This document shows, one piece after another, positions 27,899 to 36,222 of a DNA stretch of 64,000 nucleotides. The DNA is from Pseudomonas denitrificans (nom. rej.) (GTDB lineage Bacteria > Pseudomonadota > Gammaproteobacteria > Pseudomonadales > Pseudomonadaceae): NCBI RefSeq assembly GCF_008807415.1, contig NZ_CP043626.1, positions 4,936,501-5,000,500 on the forward strand. The letters are read 5' to 3'. Both the position numbers and the translations under genes were made by a program. The number at the start of each line of letters is the position of its first letter. Positions within the stretch are counted from its first letter, which is position 1. The notes below the pieces were generated by a model, which searched no databases, was not told the origin of the DNA, and was given only the letters and a program-made list of their open reading frames with translations.

Positions 27899-30112
27899 TC
27901 AGTCCTTGGCGTCGTAGCGGTAGGCGTAGGCGCCGTAGTCGTATGCCGCCGTCGAGGCCTTGCGTTTCACACCGTTGAGGATGGCGCCCTGCAGGTGGAT
28001 GCCGCTCTGCCCCAGGCGCCGCCGCGCCGTGTCGATCTCGCTCGCCGGGCTCTGGCCGAAACGCGTCACCAGCAGGCAGATGCCGCACAGCCGGCCGACC
28101 AGGGCGGCGTCGGTCACCGCCAGCACCGGCGGGGTGTCGACTATCACCAGGTCGTACATCGACGAGGCATCGCGCAGCAGCTGGGCGAAGTTGTCGTGCA
28201 TCAGCAGTTCGGACGGGTTGGGTGCGGCAAAGCCACAGGAGATGAAGTCCAGCTCCGGCACCTCGGTGGGGAGGATCACTTCGCTCAGCGGACGGTGCGA
28301 ACTCAGCGCGTCGGACAGGCCGTGGCGCGGGGTCAGGCCGAACACCCGGTGCAGGTAGCCCTTGCGCATGTCGGCATCGATCAGCAGGGTGCGCAGGCCC
28401 GATTGCGCAACGATGGCCGCCAGGTTGCTGGAGACGAACGACTTGCCGGCGCCCGGCGCCGGGCTGGTGAGCATCACCACGTTGTTGCGCGCTTCGAGCA
28501 GGGCGAAGTGCAGGTTGGTGCGCAGGCTGCGGATCGCCTCGTTGGCCAGGTCGCCGGGGGCGGATGCGGCAAGCAGCTTGGGCGTGTGGCCGAGGATGTC
28601 GCTCTTGCGCTCTTTCTCCAGGCGTTCCTGCTGCCGCGAGTACGGAACCGCGGCGAGCACGGAGAGGCCCAGCTGTTCGATCGCCTCGGGATTCTCCACG
28701 CCACGGTAGAAGGCCTGGCGCAGGAACAGGATGCCCAGGGCGACGCAGAAGCCGAGCAAGGTCGCGAGCAGCACGATGACCTTGCGCATGGGCTTGGCCG
28801 GTTGCTCGACGTTGGCCTGGGCGGTGTCGATCACGCGCACGTTGCCGATGGTGCCGGCGCGGATGATGTCCTGCTCCTGGGCCTTGTTCAGCAGGCTGGT
28901 GTAGGTCTGCCGGGTGACCTGCATGTCACGGGACAGGCGCAGCAGTTCCTGCTGGGTGGCCGGCAGGGTCTGGATGCGCTTCTGCAGTTGCGCCTTGCGG
29001 TCTTCCAGGCTGCCCATCTGCTTGTTCAGCGCCTGGTACAGCGGGTGCGTCGGGGTATAGAGGCGGTCGTATTCGGCGCGCTTGAGGCGGAGTTCGGAGA
29101 GCTGGTTGTCGATGCCCACCACCTGGTCCAGCACTCCGCGGGTCTCGACGCTGATGTCGGCGGACTTGGCGGTGGTCTGGTAGGCGTTGTAGGCGTTTTC
29201 GGCGCGCTCCAGGTCCAGGCGCACCACCGGCAGCTGCGAGCGCAGGAACTGCAGGCGTTGGGAAGCTTCGGCGGAGCTGCGTTCGACGTTCTGCAGCACG
29301 TAGAGGTGGCTGATCTTGTCGAGGATGCGGTCAGCCTGCAGCGGGCTCGGATCTTCCAGGGTCATGTAGATGATCCCCGAGTCCTTGCCGGCCTCGACCA
29401 CCTTGAGCAGCTTCTGGTAGTTCAGGGTGGTGGTCAGCAGGCGGTTCTTCGCCACGATGAATTCGGTGCCGGGGCGCGCCACCAGTTCGTCCACCTCGAT
29501 GCTGAAGCCCTTCTCCAGCACCGGCTTCTTCAGCTCGCCGCGCAGGATCAGCTGGTCGTCGGCATTGAGCAGGTGGTAGGCGTCGCCGCCATCGGCCACC
29601 AGGGTCAGCGGCTCGCCCAGGTACTCCTCCGGCACATCGAGGGAGAACACCTTGATCTGCTCGCCACCCCAGCCATAGGAGCCCATGCCCAGCCAGGGCG
29701 CCGACAGGGCCTCACCGGCTTCGGGCTGGTAGCGCCGCGCCAGGTAGTCACCGATCAGTGGCAGGTGCTTGGGCTTGGCGATGATGTCCAGCTTGAGCAG
29801 CTCGACCGCCTTGCCGAGCACCGCGCGGGACTTCAGCAACTCGATCTCGGTGGCGGCGATGGACACGGAGTCGGGGCGGTTGATCACCTCCGGCGTGCCG
29901 TTCAGGCCGTTCTTCTTCTGCTCGATCTGGATCATCGCGCCGGAGACATAGATCGGCGTGGCAATCACCGCATAGAAGAGCCCGAGTACGGCGAACAGGC
30001 CGGTGACGGCGAGGATCATCTTCTTGTGATCGAACAGCAGGCGCAGCAGGCCGGCGACATCGATGCGGGTGTCCTGGAGCGTTTCCAGGGACGAGCGGGG
30101 CATGACACTCAT
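27899..30112 (-). CDS. wzc: Polysaccharide co-polymerase with bacterial tyrosine kinase (Wzc-like)
   Basis: Inner-membrane protein of 737 residues that controls chain length and export. Order: Wzz domain start (about 15-110), first membrane segment about 32-52, periplasmic coiled-coil region, second membrane segment about 443-465, then the BY-kinase domain with Walker A K557 in PAPGAGKSF, Walker A' LLIDADMRKG (about 577) and Walker B IVDTPP (about 657). The C-terminus has five tyrosines (Y724, Y726, Y729, Y731, Y733), the expected autophosphorylation cluster. No Wzb-type phosphatase gene is in the operon. Confidence 0.94.
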   Translation of the reverse strand: MSVMPRSSLETLQDTRIDVAGLLRLLFDHKKMILAVTGLFAVLGLFYAVIATPIYVSGAMIQIEQKKNGLNGTPEVINRPDSVSIAATEIELLKSRAVLGKAVELLKLDIIAKPKHLPLIGDYLARRYQPEAGEALSAPWLGMGSYGWGGEQIKVFSLDVPEEYLGEPLTLVADGGDAYHLLNADDQLILRGELKKPVLEKGFSIEVDELVARPGTEFIVAKNRLLTTTLNYQKLLKVVEAGKDSGIIYMTLEDPSPLQADRILDKISHLYVLQNVERSSAEASQRLQFLRSQLPVVRLDLERAENAYNAYQTTAKSADISVETRGVLDQVVGIDNQLSELRLKRAEYDRLYTPTHPLYQALNKQMGSLEDRKAQLQKRIQTLPATQQELLRLSRDMQVTRQTYTSLLNKAQEQDIIRAGTIGNVRVIDTAQANVEQPAKPMRKVIVLLATLLGFCVALGILFLRQAFYRGVENPEAIEQLGLSVLAAVPYSRQQERLEKERKSDILGHTPKLLAASAPGDLANEAIRSLRTNLHFALLEARNNVVMLTSPAPGAGKSFVSSNLAAIVAQSGLRTLLIDADMRKGYLHRVFGLTPRHGLSDALSSHRPLSEVILPTEVPELDFISCGFAAPNPSELLMHDNFAQLLRDASSMYDLVIVDTPPVLAVTDAALVGRLCGICLLVTRFGQSPASEIDTARRRLGQSGIHLQGAILNGVKRKASTAAYDYGAYAYRYDAKD

Positions 30113-30143
30113 GGACTTCCATCCTCCATTGAGGTGGCGCGGC

Positions 30144-31073
30144 TCAGCGCGCCGAAATCGGGTTCAGCCGCTTGAGCAGGTTGGCGCCGTGGTTGCCGAT
30201 CAGCAGCAGGAAGGCCTGCACCTTGCGCATGGGCGAGACGGCGGCCATGGACATCCGGCAGACCTGCATCAGGAAGTACTCGTTGAGCTCCTGATTGCCC
30301 AGGCGCTGGTAGTAGCGCGACAGGCAGTAGTAGGTGTGCAGGGTCATCTGCTGCTGCACGCGATCGGCCTGCATGGAGAAGATCCCGCCCTGGTGCACCC
30401 GGTAGGCCGCCGGGCGGATTTCCTCGATGAAACGGCCCTTGCCGAAGGCGCCCAGCAGCGACCACCAGCACAGGTCGACCATGCGCGTGGTGCGCAGCTC
30501 CTCGGGCATCTCGGTGAGGACATTGCGGAAGCAGGTGGTGAGGGTGGAGATCGGCCGGGCCTTCTGCAGGTCCAGGCGGCTGGCGTCGCGGCGGTACTTG
30601 CCGGTGAGCTGCCGGGGCTTGATCACACCGTCCTCGTTGTAGGTGTAGGCGTCGTGGTAGGTGATCACGTAGTCCGGGTTCTTCTCCAGGAAGTCGACCT
30701 GGATCTGCAGCTTGCGCGGGTCGGTCCAGAAGTCGTCGCCCTCGCAGTAGGCGATGTAGCGGCCCCGGCATTTGCGGAACACCGGCAGGCCATGGGAGAC
30801 GCCCTTGGAGTACTGGTTTTCCTTGTGGAAGATCGGCTTGATGATGTGCGGGTAGCGCGCGGCATAGTCGGCGATCAGCTCGCTGGTGCCGTCGTTGGAA
30901 GCGTCGTCATTGACCAGCACTTCAAAACGGAAGTCGGTGACCTGCTCGAGGAAGCTGTCCAGCGTGCGGCCGATGTAGTTCACCTGGTTGTAGGCCAGGC
31001 AGACGATGCTCAGAAGAGGCTTGGGGTCTTCCGGCCAGTTGGAGAGGATCTGCAGCTCGGAGCGGATATCCAT
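30144..31073 (-). CDS. Glycosyltransferase family 2
   Basis: 309-residue GT-A enzyme. Motifs: LSIVCLAYNQVNYIGRTLDSFL, the nucleotide-binding VNDDASNDGT, and the acidic metal-binding CEGDDFW. The start at 31073 is two bases after the flippase stop, so translation is probably coupled. A longer upstream reading frame runs through the flippase gene and is spurious. The donor sugar is unknown. Confidence 0.9.
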   Translation of the reverse strand: MDIRSELQILSNWPEDPKPLLSIVCLAYNQVNYIGRTLDSFLEQVTDFRFEVLVNDDASNDGTSELIADYAARYPHIIKPIFHKENQYSKGVSHGLPVFRKCRGRYIAYCEGDDFWTDPRKLQIQVDFLEKNPDYVITYHDAYTYNEDGVIKPRQLTGKYRRDASRLDLQKARPISTLTTCFRNVLTEMPEELRTTRMVDLCWWSLLGAFGKGRFIEEIRPAAYRVHQGGIFSMQADRVQQQMTLHTYYCLSRYYQRLGNQELNEYFLMQVCRMSMAAVSPMRKVQAFLLLIGNHGANLLKRLNPISAR

Positions 31074-31075
31074 GT

Positions 31076-32596
31076 CTAGACACTCGGCTTGTGGGACGGT
31101 TTGAACAGGCGCAGCAAAGCCGGGGCAGAGCCCGCGCCCACGAGGAACAGGGTGATCAGGCCGCACACGGCCAGTGCCGCCAGCAGCCACAGGCGCTCGC
31201 CGGAGCGGGCCAGCAGCGCGTAGAAGGGCTCGCTGAGCAGAAGGCCGGCAGCGCTGAGCGCGGCGATCTGCAGGGTGTCGCGCAGCCACGGGCCATGCAG
31301 GCCGGGAGCGAAGGCCTGGTGCACGATCGCCGGCCAGATCAGGAACGACACCAGGCGCAGGCCGAACCAGCACAGCGCCACGCCGAGCACGCCGTGGAGG
31401 TAGGCGCTGGCGATCACCAGCGGCACGGTCACCAGGGTGGAGATGACCGTGTACCAGACGTGCATGCGCAGCAGGCCGTGGGCGTACTGCAGGTAGAACT
31501 GGAAGCTGGCCACCGCCAGCAGGCCTGAGCCGAGTACGTACCAGGCCAGGATCGGCCGGCACCAACTGGCGGCCACGGCATCGCCGCTCCAGGCCAGAAC
31601 CAGGTCATGACCATGAGCGGCGATCACCGCGACCATCGGGAACAGCAGCACACAGACGAAGCGGTTCGCCTTCAGATAGAGCTGCTGCATGTCTTCGTGG
31701 CGTTGTTCGGCGACCAGCACGGTCATGCGCGGCAGCAGCGACTGCGCCAGCGGATTGACCAGTGTGAGAACGCCGCCGGAAATCAGCGCCACCAGGGAGA
31801 AGTAACCGTACTGCTCAAGCGGCAGCAGGTTCGACAGCAGGACCTTGTCCAGCTGGGTGAGCACGATCCACAGGCAGGAGGTGAAGGACATGCCCAGGGC
31901 AAAGGGCAGCACCGGGCGCACCGTGTCCCAGCAGAAGCGGGTCAGCAGGCGCACGTCCATCCACAGGTAGGCCTTGCTGCCCAGCAGTAGCGCCTCGATC
32001 AGCGACACCGCGACCTGGAACTGGAAGAACACCAGCGGGTCCTGGCTGACCTGCGCCACCAGCAACAGGCCGCCGAAGTAGCGCAGGGTGGTGATGAACA
32101 CGTTCACCGCATTGATGTAGCCGTGCAGCTCCTGCCCCTGCAGCGCGCTGCGGTACAGGGTGGCGTACAGCCGCAGGGCCACCAGCAGGCCCATCAGGCT
32201 GATGCACTGCGCCACCAGCTCGGGCGAGAGTTGCTGTACGTTGAGCCACTGCCCGGCGACCCAGTGGCTGCCGCCCCAGACCGCCAGGCTGCTGAGCACG
32301 GTCAGCGGCAGCAGGATCAGCTCGAAGGAGCGCAGCAGGCGGGCCTGCTCCTGGCCCTCGCCGCGGAGCCCACGGCCGTGGGCCACCTGGCGCACCAGCG
32401 CCGGCGACAGGCCCATGTCGAGCAACAGCAGCCAGCTCTGCAACACCGCGAAGAAGCCGATCAGGCCGTAGGCCTCGGCCCCGAGATGGCCGAGGTAGAA
32501 CGGCTGGATCAGGATGCCGATGACGATGGCGTACGCCTGCCCTGCGTAATTGATCAGGGTGTTGCGGACCATCGACAGCGAGCGTGCGGTGCGCAT
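31076..32596 (-). CDS. wzx: Lipid-linked oligosaccharide flippase (Wzx-like)
   Basis: Integral membrane protein of 506 residues with about 12-14 hydrophobic segments, of the MVF/polysaccharide-transporter type; it begins NTLINYAGQAYAIVIGILIQPFYLGHLG. It should flip the undecaprenyl-linked repeat unit to the periplasmic face for the polymerase at 21741. It is 10 bases after the aminotransferase and 2 bases before the GT2 gene. Confidence 0.9.
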   Translation of the reverse strand: MRTARSLSMVRNTLINYAGQAYAIVIGILIQPFYLGHLGAEAYGLIGFFAVLQSWLLLLDMGLSPALVRQVAHGRGLRGEGQEQARLLRSFELILLPLTVLSSLAVWGGSHWVAGQWLNVQQLSPELVAQCISLMGLLVALRLYATLYRSALQGQELHGYINAVNVFITTLRYFGGLLLVAQVSQDPLVFFQFQVAVSLIEALLLGSKAYLWMDVRLLTRFCWDTVRPVLPFALGMSFTSCLWIVLTQLDKVLLSNLLPLEQYGYFSLVALISGGVLTLVNPLAQSLLPRMTVLVAEQRHEDMQQLYLKANRFVCVLLFPMVAVIAAHGHDLVLAWSGDAVAASWCRPILAWYVLGSGLLAVASFQFYLQYAHGLLRMHVWYTVISTLVTVPLVIASAYLHGVLGVALCWFGLRLVSFLIWPAIVHQAFAPGLHGPWLRDTLQIAALSAAGLLLSEPFYALLARSGERLWLLAALAVCGLITLFLVGAGSAPALLRLFKPSHKPSV

Positions 32597-32606
32597 GATC
32601 GTCCCC

Positions 32607-33701
32607 TTACACCGCGACGGCGACGCGGCCGCTTTCCAGCAGCAGCACTTCGATCACCGCGCGCTGGATCTCCTGCGGCAGGCCCGGGTACAGCGGCAGG
32701 CAGAGGATGCGCTGGCTCAACTCGCGGGACAGCACTTGCGGCACCTGCGGGGCGAGGTAGTCGAGGGTGTCCAGCGACGGGTAGAAGTAACGCCGCGGGT
32801 TGACCCCGATCTCGTTCAGCGCGGTGCGCACGCGCAGCACCTGGGCTTCGTCGCGCAGGCCGATGGGGTAGTAGCTGTTGTTCAGCCGCGCGTAGCTCTC
32901 GCTGGCCTGCAGGTCGTAGTAGCCGCTGAGCGCTGCGGTGTAGCGGGCGGCGATCTCCTCGCGCTGGGCGAGGATGCTGTCGATCTCGTCGAGCACGCAC
33001 AGGCCCATGGCGGCGGAGAACTCGTTGAGCTTGGCGTTGATCCCCAGGCCGACGATCTGGTCGACGCCGGCGATACCGAAGTTGCACATCAGGCGGATCT
33101 GCTTCGCCAGCTCGTCGTCGGAGGTGACGATGGCGCCACCCTCGATGGTGTGGAACAGCTTGGTGGCATGGAAGCTCAGGGTGGTGGCGTCCCCCCAGGC
33201 CAGCACCGACCGGTCGCGGTAGCGCGAGCCGAAGGCGTGGGCGCCGTCGTAGATCACTTTCAACTGGTTGCGCTGGGCCACCGCCTGAATCTCCTCCACC
33301 GCACAGGGATTACCGAACACGTGGGTGGCGACGATGGCGGTGGTATCCGGCGCAAGGCTGGCTTCGATGCGCGCAGGGTCGAGGTTCCAGGTCCGCGGAT
33401 CGATGTCGGCGAAGCGCGGGCGGATGCTCTCCCACTGCAGCGTGCTGCTGGTGGCAACGAAGCTGAAGGGGGTGGTCACGGCACTGCCGGTCACGCCCAG
33501 GGCCCGGTAGGCCACTTGCAGGGCGATGGTGCCGTTGTTGGTCAGAATCACATGGCGAACGCCGAAGTAGTCCTGCAGGCGCTCTTCCAGTTCCGTGACG
33601 AAGGGGCCGTGGTTAGTGATCCAGCCGGAGGCATAGATCTGGTCCACGTAGGCCTTGAACTTCTCCGGGTTGCCCAGGTAGGTCTTGGTCACATTGATCA
33701 C
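32607..33701 (-). CDS. DegT/DnrJ/EryC1-type sugar aminotransferase
   Basis: PLP-dependent aminotransferase of 364 residues that aminates a nucleotide-linked keto sugar. The fold motifs NNGTIALQVAY, the PLP aspartate region IYDGAHAFGS and the Schiff-base lysine in SFHATKLFHTIEGG are visible. It resembles the group that makes dTDP-4-amino-4,6-dideoxy sugars (VioA/FdtB/WecE-like). With rmlA in the operon, a dTDP-4-amino sugar is a reasonable product, but no 4,6-dehydratase is present here. It lies 57 bases after the flavoprotein gene. Confidence 0.88.
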   Translation of the reverse strand: MINVTKTYLGNPEKFKAYVDQIYASGWITNHGPFVTELEERLQDYFGVRHVILTNNGTIALQVAYRALGVTGSAVTTPFSFVATSSTLQWESIRPRFADIDPRTWNLDPARIEASLAPDTTAIVATHVFGNPCAVEEIQAVAQRNQLKVIYDGAHAFGSRYRDRSVLAWGDATTLSFHATKLFHTIEGGAIVTSDDELAKQIRLMCNFGIAGVDQIVGLGINAKLNEFSAAMGLCVLDEIDSILAQREEIAARYTAALSGYYDLQASESYARLNNSYYPIGLRDEAQVLRVRTALNEIGVNPRRYFYPSLDTLDYLAPQVPQVLSRELSQRILCLPLYPGLPQEIQRAVIEVLLLESGRVAVAV

Positions 33702-33758
33702 GGTCGCATCCCTCTCTTGGATGGAAAGTCCGTTAGCTGTCGAGCCGGCACGCGCCGC

Positions 33759-35180
33759 TCAACCCAGTGCCGACAGCGCAAAGGGCGCGTCGCCGATGCC
33801 GGTGTGGCTGTGGTCTTGAGAAACCTGCTCGGCTTGCGTTGCGCGGTTGGCCAGGTGCTCCTGCAGGGCCTCGATGACCCGGCCGCTGGCGTCGTTGTGA
33901 AACTGCCAGACGCCGTAGATACGGCTGTCGAAGGAGCGCTCGCTGCCCAGCATCGGGTTGGCCGCAAGGCCCGATCCGAGACCGAAGCTGTAGAGGCCGG
34001 GAATCGGCCGGCCGGTGTGGTCACGCAGGCAGCCGGCGGCGTCGGAATCCAGCCCGCCCTTGCTCTCGCGCACCTGCAGCGGCTCGCCGTTGGCGCGGCG
34101 CAGGGCCGGCAGGCACGGCTGGTAGCCGATGGCCTGGACAAACACGCCGTCGTCGCTGCAGCACTGCTCCAGGCGTTCGCGCGCGGCAGGTGAGCGATCT
34201 TCCAGGCACAGCAGTTCGACCTTCACCCGGGTGCCGCTGACCACGCCGTTGGAGAGCACGTCGGTGCCGACCTGGTGGGCGCGGTAGCGCAGGCCGCCGG
34301 AGCGGTTGACCCGACCGGACACCGGGCAGACATCCATGCCCTCGTCCACCCCATAGCCGGCCGCGCGAGCTTCCTCGACGCTCTCGAAGAACAGGCGGAT
34401 CGGCGCGCGGTGCAGCAGGGTGATCTGCTCCAGGCCCAGGCAGTCCAGGGCGCAGGCAAGGTTGTCGAGGATCGAGAAGGCGCTGTGCGAGCCACCGACC
34501 ACGGTGAAGCGGGTACCCGGGGTCACGCGGTCGCCGAACAGCTCCACCAGCTCGGCGGCGTTCAGGCTCAGCAGCGCGTCGGAGGAGTAGACCGTGGGGC
34601 CGTCGTGGGACAGGTGCAGGTCCTGCTCGGCCAGGCTCCAGTTCAGGTACTCGCGGTTCTGCCGGCCGCCCAGGTTCATCACCAGCGCGCCGGCGTCGAT
34701 CTGCGCGGTATGGGAGCCGCTGCGCAGCGCCAGCTGGAAGCTGCCGTCGTCCAGTGCGGTGATCTTTTCGATACGGGTACCCAGCGCCACTTCGACCCCC
34801 AGGTGCTCGGTGACATAGCGCATGAACAGCGTCGAGGCGTGCGCCAGCAGCTCGCCCACCTGGGTGAGCATCGGCGCGCCATGGGGATCGTCCTGCAGGG
34901 CGCGGAATGCCCGCGAATGCGCCAGCGGCGCAAAGATCGGCAACAACGCCGGATCGCGCAGACAGTCGAGGAACACGTCGCCGACCGAGTTGGCCGTGAT
35001 GTGGTAATCCCCCAGTCGGCCACGGCCGACCGCCAGCGCTGCGTCCACGACCAGCAGGCCGTCGCGGGCGAGGGTCGCCAGCGCGCCGGTCTTGTAGGCG
35101 TTGAACAGGAAGCCCATGCCTGCCGGGCCGGCGCCGCCGACCACACAGGCATAGTTGGAACGAAGCGATTGCTCGGCCAT
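33759..35180 (-). CDS. FAD/NAD(P)-dependent oxidoreductase, N-monooxygenase-like
   Basis: 473-residue flavoprotein. A Rossmann FAD motif is at the N-terminus (VVGGAGPAGMGF) and a second nucleotide-binding motif in mid-protein (FTVVGGSHSAFSILDNL), the two-site layout of class B flavin monooxygenases such as lysine/ornithine N-hydroxylases. No signal peptide. It leads the polysaccharide operon with the sugar aminotransferase next, so oxidation of an amino sugar is one possibility; this is inference. Its ATG shares one base with the stop of the small upstream reading frame (TGATG). Confidence 0.72.
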   Translation of the reverse strand: MAEQSLRSNYACVVGGAGPAGMGFLFNAYKTGALATLARDGLLVVDAALAVGRGRLGDYHITANSVGDVFLDCLRDPALLPIFAPLAHSRAFRALQDDPHGAPMLTQVGELLAHASTLFMRYVTEHLGVEVALGTRIEKITALDDGSFQLALRSGSHTAQIDAGALVMNLGGRQNREYLNWSLAEQDLHLSHDGPTVYSSDALLSLNAAELVELFGDRVTPGTRFTVVGGSHSAFSILDNLACALDCLGLEQITLLHRAPIRLFFESVEEARAAGYGVDEGMDVCPVSGRVNRSGGLRYRAHQVGTDVLSNGVVSGTRVKVELLCLEDRSPAARERLEQCCSDDGVFVQAIGYQPCLPALRRANGEPLQVRESKGGLDSDAAGCLRDHTGRPIPGLYSFGLGSGLAANPMLGSERSFDSRIYGVWQFHNDASGRVIEALQEHLANRATQAEQVSQDHSHTGIGDAPFALSALG

Positions 35181-35647
35181 CAGCCTTGACTCCCAGCGCG
35201 GCGGGGCGCGCGGCTCTCGTGAGGCCGGCGCTGTCGGCCGGCAGGGTGGCAGCGCTCGCGCCGGAATTCCGTCACTCGCGGCGCAGCCGCCGTCGCGCGG
35301 ACCTTCTTCGGGAAGGTCGCGGGAGTCAGTTCGGAATGGATGGCGAACGCCTGCAGAAGAACTTCGGCACGGCGCAGAAGTTGCTGTTTCAGAAATGAAA
35401 CAAACACTGTCTGGCGCGGCTTAATTTCAGGGGAAAGTTCATGTTTGTTACATAACAAGGAGCCGGCATAACAAAATTTCGAACTAACGGAATCAGCTCG
35501 ACTAAACTTTTCATTAACGCCTCGGGGATTGGCGTCAAACTCCCGCAGTTTCATCAGCGAAACACTTCCCGCCCGGGAAGCGTCGCTCTTTCTACTTGTT
35601 TCAACGGCGCGATAAGTGCCGTCGTTATTCATTGTTTCAGCGGCCAT
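35180..35647 (-). CDS. Possible small leader gene of the exopolysaccharide operon
   Basis: A 155-residue reading frame from ATG 35647 (GGAG nine bases upstream) that ends in a TGATG junction with the flavoprotein gene. It begins 58 bases after the nearer ops element, where a first gene would be expected. I recognise no domain, signal peptide or membrane segment. The base composition is lower in GC than the neighbours in the first two-thirds, and the last ~45 residues are rich in Arg/Pro like a chance frame. It may instead be untranslated leader. Confidence 0.35.
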   Translation of the reverse strand: MAAETMNNDGTYRAVETSRKSDASRAGSVSLMKLREFDANPRGVNEKFSRADSVSSKFCYAGSLLCNKHELSPEIKPRQTVFVSFLKQQLLRRAEVLLQAFAIHSELTPATFPKKVRATAAAPRVTEFRRERCHPAGRQRRPHESRAPRRAGSQG

Positions 35648-35705
35648 CGTCACTCACTCCAGTCCAGGAGGTGCTCTACGCCGGGCCAAATTGAAAATTC
35701 GAAGA

Positions 35706-35718
35706 CAAGGCTACCGCC
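35706..35718 (-). promoter_or_regulatory. ops-like element, proximal copy
   Basis: On the minus strand the sequence is GGCGGTAGCCTTG, which has the nine-base core GGCGGTAGC of the E. coli ops element where RfaH is recruited. It lies in the leader of the exopolysaccharide operon, downstream of an identical core at 35797-35805. Confidence 0.7.
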
Positions 35719-35792
35719 CGAGTTCGAATGACCCGATTCGATTAACGACAATCAACTGTTCGTCCCTGGAGTGGCCGTTACTTTTCGCTGGG

Positions 35793-35805
35793 CAAAGCTA
35801 CCGCC
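35793..35805 (-). promoter_or_regulatory. ops/JUMPstart-like element, distal copy
   Basis: The minus strand reads GGCGGTAGCTTTG, preceded by GCCGAGGG, so the match to the E. coli JUMPstart (GCCAGGGGCGGTAGC) extends beyond the core. It is 87 bases upstream of the proximal copy, on the transcribed strand expected for an operon leader. Confidence 0.75.
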
Positions 35806-36222
35806 CCTCGGCCAAGTTCCGAAAATCTGGAAAAACAAAAAGCAAAAATCTATCGCGCTTCCGCAGCGAGATGCTGGCGAAAGTTGTCAGGCAGCGATAG
35901 GAAAATGACAGGAAGAAGAGGTGGCAGAATCTTCCATGACCTTACTGCTCGTGCGACTGCTCCCTGAGGTGTCTCATCCGGACACCACACGATATTGCTA
36001 TGTGGATAGTAATAGTGGGGGGATGAAGGCATGTCAACGCAGGAAGCAATCCTACGCCGGGATTCCGACGGAAGGCAAATCACGACTCGCAAGTCATTGA
36101 TTTATAACGCGCCATAAAGCCGACACAGGCATTTTGACAGCAGAAACATACAGACCCGAATCTGCGAGAAAGGGATTAGTCAGAAAGTATTAATGTTTCC
36201 ACCGCGGACAGGCTGGAGTGTT
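35806..36222. other. Promoter and upstream region of the exopolysaccharide operon
   Basis: About 420 bases, poorer in GC than the flanks, between the 3' end of the diguanylate cyclase gene and the ops elements. The operon promoter should be here. I find no gene and no sigma-70 pair I would defend. A short minus-strand frame at 35850-36092 has no recognisable features. Confidence 0.4.

Noticed and set aside
16848..35805. Psl, Pel or alginate locus
   Set aside because: The gene set lacks pslA-E order, Pel glycosyltransferase/PelD and all alg genes, although the hydrolase domain resembles PslG.
35850..36092. 80-codon minus-strand frame upstream of the exopolysaccharide operon
   Set aside because: No Shine-Dalgarno, no recognised features and it overlaps the expected promoter region.
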